Below are positions 50,801 to 59,800 of a DNA stretch of 64,000 nucleotides, in pieces. The translations under genes and the position numbers were made by a program. The notes below the pieces were generated by a model. It was not told the DNA's origin, ran no database searches, and worked only from the letters and a program-made list of their open reading frames with translations. Location of the stretch: the NCBI GenBank assembly GCA_032622095.1, contig CP136067.1, positions 46,355,549 through 46,419,548 of the forward strand. Reading direction: 5' to 3'. Each line of letters opens with the position of its first letter. The first letter of the stretch is position 1. This DNA is from Siphonodentalium dalli (taxonomy: Eukaryota > Mollusca > Scaphopoda > Gadilida > Siphonodentaliidae).

Positions 50801-53800
50801 CTTCATCAGATTATCATGTTCGATACTGTAAATAATAAACATGCGCTCATTTGACCATTTGGAGTACCCTGCGCTAGTTCTGGCTACAACATAACAACAA
50901 CATAGCCAGGGGCGCTGGAAGAGGGGGGCAGAGCGGGTGCAGGACTTGCCCTTTTTATGGAGACAGAAAATGCTTTTTGTGTGTTTAATCTCGTGTTTTT
51001 ATAGCAAAATGTTACTTTTTTGGTTCAAGTACCTGCAAGTACCACCAATTTCACAAGGAATATTAATTTTTTGTCAATTTTATCACAAAACGGCCATATA
51101 AACCGACAAATACAATTAAAATAGGGATTTTTGCCACAATGAATTTATGGTTATTTTCCCGAGTTTGCGGAGAAAATGCCCTTTTTTGCGGAAAAGGGCC
51201 CTTTTTGTAGTCTCTGCCCCCCCCCTGCCCTTGGATGCTTCCGGCGCCCCTGGTCATAGCCGGGAAATATCGTATCCCACATTCCAGGTTTAGATGGGTG
51301 GTGTTGGGTGCCGACTACGAGTTATCTCGTACCTAAATTTTGACAAATACAATCTTACATGTGTGATCGTGCTACTTCAAAATTGATGTCTACTATTCAA
51401 ATACACGAACTAACTTGTTATTATGGAGTGCAGAATGTTAGGGAGAATGTTAGGGACTTGTGTGGATCTTATCATAAAATGCTGCCAATTCAGACAGCAC
51501 TACGGAGCTTTGGGCCAATGCATCAGTATAAGCATACCGTACTTTCTGCCCAAATTAGGTTGCTTTATTACAGAGATGCGGTGGCACCACTCACATCACA
51601 TATATATTTAAGCTTCCTGAGATGGTTGAAATCATAATTACGTGGGGGAACTCAAATTCCTAAATTTCTACAGAAGAATATCTAGACCCCATATAATGTA
51701 CGAGATAACTCGTAGTGGTAGTGGCACTCTGGAATATAGTGTAGTACGAGATAACTCGTAGCCAGCACTCAACGTGTTAAGGAATATCAAAGTAAGAGGT
51801 CGCGACTCATCAGCCATCTGTAAAGGTAGGTCGACCACAAAATAGAAGTTATATATAAAAATAAATAACTAGATCATATACTGTCATCATGAGAGTGAGA
51901 GATTAGTTTTAATTTATTTTCTCTTCCACAATGACCAACTAATTAAGACCATCGGGTGTGACAACAGTGTACGGTAATGCCCTAATTAATCGACTCCATA
52001 ACCACAGCAGAATTATGGGTAACTTTTCAGGATTTAGTCGGAAATATGGCTTGTTGCCATTCATTGGAAAGCTCTCACTGAAAAATTACCCATAATTCTG
52101 CTGTGGTTAAGGAGTCGATTATTTAGTGTAATTAGTGTGTAGAAGTTTCGGATGTATCGTGCATGCACTGTTAAAAGGTCCGGTATCCATGCCTGGACAT
52201 TTCTCTTATCGATCCTCCCAAAGCCGGAGCCAAACAATATTTTCTGTGTCAGAACAAGTGTTCAAATGTTAGGGCTGTAAAGATACAGTAATGCCCTAAA
52301 TAATCGACTCCTTAACCACAGCAGAATTATAGGTAATTTTTTGGGATTTAGTCGGAAATATGGCTTGTTGCCATTCATCGGAAAGCTCTCCCCGAGAGCT
52401 TTCCGATGAATGGCAACAAGCCATATTTCCGACTAAATCCTGAAAAGTTACCCATAATTCTGCTGTGGTTATGAAGTCGATTACTTAGGGCATTACTGTA
52501 TCTGCCAGTGTAAGTTTCGTTTGCAGCCAATTCAAAATTATGGAAATGGCAGACTGTCATTTGCAGAATGAGGTCCCAAGAAAGTGAATTTAGGGATGCT
52601 ATCCCACACAGCGGGCTAGAATAACAAAATTCACCTCTGGGGACCTCATTCCTCTTAGGACTCATCTTCTGGGAAGTATTTATAGTCTCAAATTATTATG
52701 GTTTTTAGTTACTTTTTCCCTTCTGTTCCTATATCCTCTAATTTGCAGAAGATAAATTGCATAATTGGGGTGACTAATGGGTGAACATCACCAACTTCAA
52801 CTGGGGGACTTCAATCTGATCCAAGGTCTAAGTTGAGACCTAAACAGAATGAGGTTGCCAGAGGTGAATTTGGTGATGCTAGCTCGCCGTGCGGGCCAGC
52901 ATAACTGAACTCAACCTCTGGGGACCTCATTCTGCAAATGACAAGACACACTATTTCAAGGCTTGCAGTGGGGCCATTTGCCTGAAAAAATATGAAATGG
53001 TCCGAAAAATATAGCAAATGGCCAAGTTATTTTTCTACAGACAGTGGAGTACATAATTTGATTTACGCTGTTGAGACACACAGAACAGCCAGGAAGTCAC
53101 CAAAGTAATTAACCCTTTCAGTGCAAGTATGATTTTTGTATCAACCCATATTCCTTGATCATTTTTCAAATTTATTGATTATAATAATGTGATACATTGA
53201 TGGAAAGAGCTCTTAGAGCTCTTTCCATCAATGTATCACATTATTATAATCAATAAATTTGAAAAATGATCAAGGAAATATGGGTTGATACAAAATTCAG
53301 ACTTGGCACTGAAAGGGTTAAACACAGTACTGAGATTAACTGTAGGAACAAAGAACTGGCACATTGCTTGCTGCAGGCTTGGTCATTTTCTTGATACAGT
53401 AATGCCCTAATTAATCGACTTCTTAACCACAGCAGAGTTATGTGTAACTTTTCAGGATTTAGTCGGAAATATGGCTCTCACCGAGAGCTTTCCGATGAAT
53501 GGAACAAGCCATATTTCCGACTAAATCCTGAAAAGTTACCCATAACTCTGCTGTGGTTAAGAAGTCAATTAATTAGAGCATTACTGTAGTCTAGGATTTC
53601 AACAGTTTGACGGCTTTGTTCATCAGTAAACAATACAAGCACATATTTTCTCAAATAAATGCGAGTTGCATAAGTTATAATATCATGTGTAAATGCAAGT
53701 AAGATTTCCATAACTTAAGAGCAGTATCAAAGGTAAAAAAAACCAACCTCTATAAATATCCAAATATATATAAATTCATGTTATATTCTATTAAAATACA

Positions 53801-56800
53801 ATATATTACACCCACTTATTTTTAGGCCAAACAAATACAAATTTTGTGTTCTCAAGCACCACCTCCCTCAACATTTTTAAATTTTATATTAAAAAGCTTC
53901 GTCAAACATTTTTTTCAAAATTTTCAATCAGAAATATTGGATTTGAACAATGAAAATTGACATTTGTTTGTTTTGTTTGTTTGTGCGGGGTCTCGGTGGC
54001 TCAATCGGTTAGGGATACCACTCCAAGCCGTTTCGCCCTCCAGCGCTGGCGATAAGGGTTCAAATCCACTTGTTTCCATCGTGGACTTTGTAACTCGAAA
54101 TCGTTATCTGTGGAGTTGCCAGTTACTCGCCGATGGCCGGTGGTTTGCCGCACATGGTTGACGAGTTTATCAGCCATTGAAATCACTGTTAGATTAGTCG
54201 CAAGTGTGCGGATTTCCTCCACCACTAAAACTGGCAATGTCGTGATATGGCCTTAGTGGCTAAAGCGACAATAAACCCCAATCAATCAATCATATCGAGT
54301 ATGTTTTCCAGATTTTGAGAAAAAAAAATAGCCTCCCACCCTCATCTCAAAATTCAGATATAATTTCCCGAGAACACAGATATTTTATTTTAATGTCCTT
54401 AGTGTTACTTAATTTTGAATTCCCAAAATATAAATCACCCAAGAAATTTTCAAACGACCCATTTTGGCCCATTGAATTTCTGGTCCAGGGTGAACACTGT
54501 TAATGGATATAGGGAAATCATTAAGTAAAGAATATACAATACCTTTGGTGTAATTGTGAGAATCATCTCGGTGAATAAAATGGTAAAACCCCAGGGTGTG
54601 CACACTGAAATAAAGGTACAACAATTATATAGTTATACCGTCATAGGCCTGCACATTAAACAAATATTATACTAGGCAATATTATATTCAATTAACTTCC
54701 TGAATTTTTGCGAAAACCCTGTGCCAATGCATTCCTTTATATATACGAGTCTCCCATAGGGAGCCTTGCATATATGAGATAATGCATTGGCCTAACACTA
54801 TTTACCTTGATCTCGTAAGCCAGTGTATTCTGATATATATGCAAGGCCCACTATGGGAGACTCGCATATTTTAATAGAATGCACTGGCACAGGATCTTTA
54901 ATGCTGCATCAACGCAGCTCCCGTCATGAGAGGTTAACCCTTTACCCAACAGAAGGGCCCTGTGCCAATGCATTCTCTTATATATGCGAGTCGACCATAG
55001 GTCGCCTCGCATATATAAGAGAATGCATTGGCTTAACACATTAAAAATTATAAAATTGTTAAAGAATGTAAGAAAAAATGGTAAAAAGTGTTAAAAAAAA
55101 GATTTTTTTAGGCCAATGCATTCTCTTATATATGCGAGGCGACCTATGGTCGACTCGCATATATAAGAGAATGCATTGGCACAGGGCAGAACTGTAACTA
55201 TCACAATGTGGTCAAGGAGCCGGTTCCAATATCCATATTTGTATGGTTCTATTGAGACAGACCAAAGATATTTTTGGCTCTTGAAGCTTTATTTGGCCGG
55301 TTTTGGCCGGTTTGTTGGGTAAAGGGTTAAAGGTGCAAGGATATTGAAGGATACACTCAAGGAAGAGACCAGATTTCCTAATGACACTGCACTTGTGTAA
55401 CACAGATTAACCACATACTGGTAAGAATATGCTTTTGTGTACCTCTCAAAAGTTAAAAGAACGGAAGTGTTACAAGTAAATAATTTTTTCCATAAATTGG
55501 TAGAAATTCTGATTATAATCAGTTGATAAATACTAAATAAAATCTATATTAATCTGTATTAATTGATAGAAACTTTTTCCTGACAGTTGTCCATGATTCA
55601 CATTTATTATCTTGTACTCCGGAATCTATACAAAACTTTCTGGGAAGAGATAGACCATCTTTAACTATGTCTTCGAAGTTCTATACAAAGTGGATTTTAC
55701 ATAAAACTTGGGTTATTGAGAATAACTAATGATCATATCATATAAGACTACTCACACAATAACACCAGCACACCCAGGAATGATATGCATGAATATAAAT
55801 AAGGCAAATAAATACTCCAAATATCTGAAATGAGAAAAGTACAATTGATCAAACATAAATTACAAGGCAACTTTTTTTCTTCTTCAAATTTAACCCTTTC
55901 ATGACAGGGAGCTTCTTGAAATTTTTTGAAAACCCTGTGCCAATGCAATCTCTTATATATGCGAGCCTTGACCTTATAAGCCAGAGCATTTTCTTATATA
56001 TGTGAGGCTCCTTATGGGAGACTTGGATATATAAGAGAATGCACCGACACAGGATCTTTAATGCTGCACAAACGCAACTCCCATCATGAAAGGGTTAAAA
56101 TTTCATAAATTTAGTACCGGTGTAACAGTTTATCTCCCCCCCCTGGGTATCTTCCCCCCCGCCCTGGGTATCTTCCCCCCCACTCATATATTTTTTTCCC
56201 CTCACTTATTATATATTATTATGGTAAGAAATGCCGAGAAAACTATTATAAAAAAAAAAAAAATTATTTTTATTTTGAAGTTTAACTTAACCCCTCACAC
56301 AACCCAATAGCATAAATATGTCAAAATATTACCTTACGATTTTATCGTTTATTTTGCTTTATATTGTCATGAAATGGCGAGAAATTAACTTTATATGAGA
56401 ACAATTTAATAGAGTAAGAATTTGATGTGGGAGGGAGGGGAAATATCCAGGCCTGAGTATCTTCCCCCCCCCCCCCCCCCCCCCCCCCCCCAGCGCCTAC
56501 ATATGACAAAAATTAAACGTATGATTTTATTGCTTAATTTGCTTTATATAGTCATGAAATGGCGAGAAATTTACTTTATATGAGCAAAATTTGATTAGAG
56601 CAAGAATTTGGGGTGGGGGGGAGATACCCAGGCCTGGGTATCTTCCCCCCCACCCCAAATTCTTACTCTAATCAAATTTTGCTCATATAAAGTTAATTTC
56701 TCGCCATTTCATGACTATATAAAGCAAATTAAGCAATAAAATCATACGTTTAATTTTTGTCATATGTAGGTGCTGGGTGGGGGGGAAGATACTCAGGCCT

Positions 56801-59800
56801 GGGTATCTTCCCCCCCCCCCACCCCAAATTCTTACTCAATCAAATTTTGCTCATATAAAGTTAATTTCTTGCCATTTCATGACTATATAAAGCAAATTAA
56901 GCAATAAAATCATACGTTTAATTTGTGTCATATGTAGGTGCTGGGTGGGGGGGAAGATACTCAGGCCTGGGTATCTTCCCCCCCCCACCCCAAATTCTTA
57001 CCCTATCAAATTTTGCTCATATAAAGTTAATTTCTCGCCATTTCATGACTATATAAAGCAAATTAAGCAATAAAATCATACGTTTAATTTTTGTCATATG
57101 TAGGTGCTGGGTGGGGGGGAAGATACTCAGGCCTGGGTATCTCCCCCCCCACCCCAAATTCTTACTCTATCAAATTTTGCTCATATAAAGTTAATTTCTC
57201 GCCATTTCATGACTATATAAAGCAAATTAAGCAATAAAATCATACGTTTAATTTTTGTCATATGTAGGTGCTGGGTGGGGGGGAAGATACCCAGGCCTGG
57301 GTATCTTCCCCCCCACCCCAAATTCTTACTCTAATCAAATTTTGCCCATATAAAGTTAATTTCTCGCCATTTCATGACTATATAAAGCAAATTAAACGAT
57401 AGAATCATAATGTAATATTTTGACATATTTATGCTATTTAATACTGGGTTAAGTTAAACTTCAAAATAACCACAAAATTTTTTTTTTTTAATAGTTTTCT
57501 CAGCATTTCTTACCATAATAATATAAAATAAGTGAGGGAAAAAAAATGTACGAGTGGGGGGGGGGAAGATACCCAGAGTGGGGGGGAAGATACCCCGGGG
57601 TATGTTCCCCCCCGGGGGGGAAGTTACCCCGGGGTATCTTCCCCCGCGGGGGAAGATACCCAGGCAGGGGGGAAGATATCGTGTTACACCGGTACTATGG
57701 TCAGAGTATTCACTTGTGGTCATGGTCCTGTGCAGGGTTCGATTTAACTGGATTCTCTGGATTTTCTTCATTTTATTTAATTAAAAATAAATGTATTTTA
57801 GAGACATCATTTCAATAATCTTTTTTTACCTTGTGACAATATTATTTTTATATTTAAAGTATTCTCATACTTTAGTTTTCCAATTTCTGCTAACCAATTT
57901 ACAAACGAAAAAACATGTTTTGGGTAGGGAATGCCATACAAAATCTACCCGCAGTTCTGCAAAATGCTATGCAAATTAAAAACATTAAATCGACCCCTGC
58001 CCTGGTCCTGTGAGGGATTTCTAATAATAATCTCTCATTTAGTCGCTTAAATTACAATTATAAGGCCAAACAAAAAAAGTGTTTTGGTTCTCGGGCAATT
58101 TATTTTTGAAATCAATGAGGGAGGGAGGGTTTTATTTTTATTTTTTTCTGCACATATTAATCATGGACAAAGATACCTTCCTCTGTCTAGTAATAACCAG
58201 AAAGGGAACTGTAGAGGGAACTGTTATGCATATAAACTCATTTAATCTTATATAAAAATTACATTGTACTACCAGTGTATGACTGGGATTACCTAACATT
58301 ATATAATGCCCCGGACATTAACTACTGTTGTTGTTGTCTAAAAAGCCTGCAATTCACTTTTAACACATTACATGTTAGAGCTCAATGCACACTAATATTC
58401 AACACATATCTGCTATGGTCATGTTTATAATTTTTTTTAAAAATTTTCCGTAAGTTTTTTTGTCATAACATCAGGCATTGCAATAAAAAGGCCCCTTTTA
58501 TTCAATGCAGCGGGGCCTGAGAACCAACAACTTTTTTTTTTGGCCTAAGCAACATCAGATGTTTTTCATAAGTTTTTTTTCAGGGGTACTAATACAAACA
58601 AGTTGTTAACACGAGTTTCACAAAAAATACTGTTGTCTTGAAAAATCAGCCCTCATAATTGGCTAAAGCAATCAGCAATGCCGAAGCCATTTTCTGAAGT
58701 AAACAGGGCCATGGGGCAATCAGCAATGCCGTAGACATTTGCTGAAGTAAACAGGGCCATGGAAAAGGGTTGCCGTAGCGATTGCCGAAGCCAAATAATC
58801 TGAATTAAGAGGGCTGAAAGATGGACTCTTATCACTAAAAACATTGACCCTCACTCAATTAGTTTCAGAGTAATATTTGCAAACAATGAATCATGAGAGC
58901 TTCATAATTGGAGGTGCGTTTTACACAAGCCTTGAAATAGTGTGCCCGTCATTTGCAGAATGAGGTCCCCAGAAGGTGAATTTAGTGATGCTACCCCGCT
59001 AGCATAACCAAATTCACCCTCTGGGTACCTCATTCTGCTTACACCTTAGCAGAATGAGGTTCCCAGAGGGTGAATTTGGTGATTCTATCCCGCTATGTGG
59101 GGTAGCATTACTAAATTCACCCTCTGGGGACCTCATTCTGCAAATGACAGACACACTATTTCAAGGCTTGGTTTTACATGTAGGTGAAGCATGACAACTC
59201 ATAACCAATAATTGGAAAATAATCACAAACCATCCTCAGTTCGTCTTGTTATAAAAGCCTGAGTTTAGTGTGCCTGTCATTTGCAGAATGAGGTCCCCAG
59301 AGGGTGAATATAGTGACGCTATCCTGCATAGCAGGCTAGCATCACTAAATTACCCCTCCGGGGACATCACTCTGCTTAGGCCTCATCTTCTCTAGAAAGT
59401 TTCTTTATTATCAAATTTCTATCGAAACTACTTCACATAGATTTTATTTCTTTTTTAGTTTAGTTTCTCTATATCCACAAATTGGCAGACAACACATAAT
59501 CAAGGTTCCCAATGGGTGTACATCACAATTTTCACCATTTGGGAACTTCAATCTGAGTCTATGTCTCCCGCAGCAGATGAGGCCATGCAGAATGAGGTCC
59601 CCACAGGGGTCCTCATTCTGCAAATGACAGGCACACTAAACTCAGGATTGTTGTTATATCTTACCAAACAATGTTTCTTTGCTTCTGTGGTCATCATCGT
59701 AAATGGCGCTGGCCACCCAAGCTAAACCAATAACAACTATGGCAACGAGGATTAATATAAGTACAGCCTCATATATCCGCCCTTTTAGCCCCTGAAACAA

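Noticed and set aside
53987-54060. Possible tRNA gene
   Set aside because: A and B boxes are present, but the acceptor stem does not close convincingly and the sequence continues into a SINE body with an AATC tail and a truncated copy elsewhere.
57454-57818. Overlapping proline/glycine-rich frames on both strands
   Set aside because: They fall in GGGGGGAAGATACC low-complexity DNA at the end of the satellite-bearing element.
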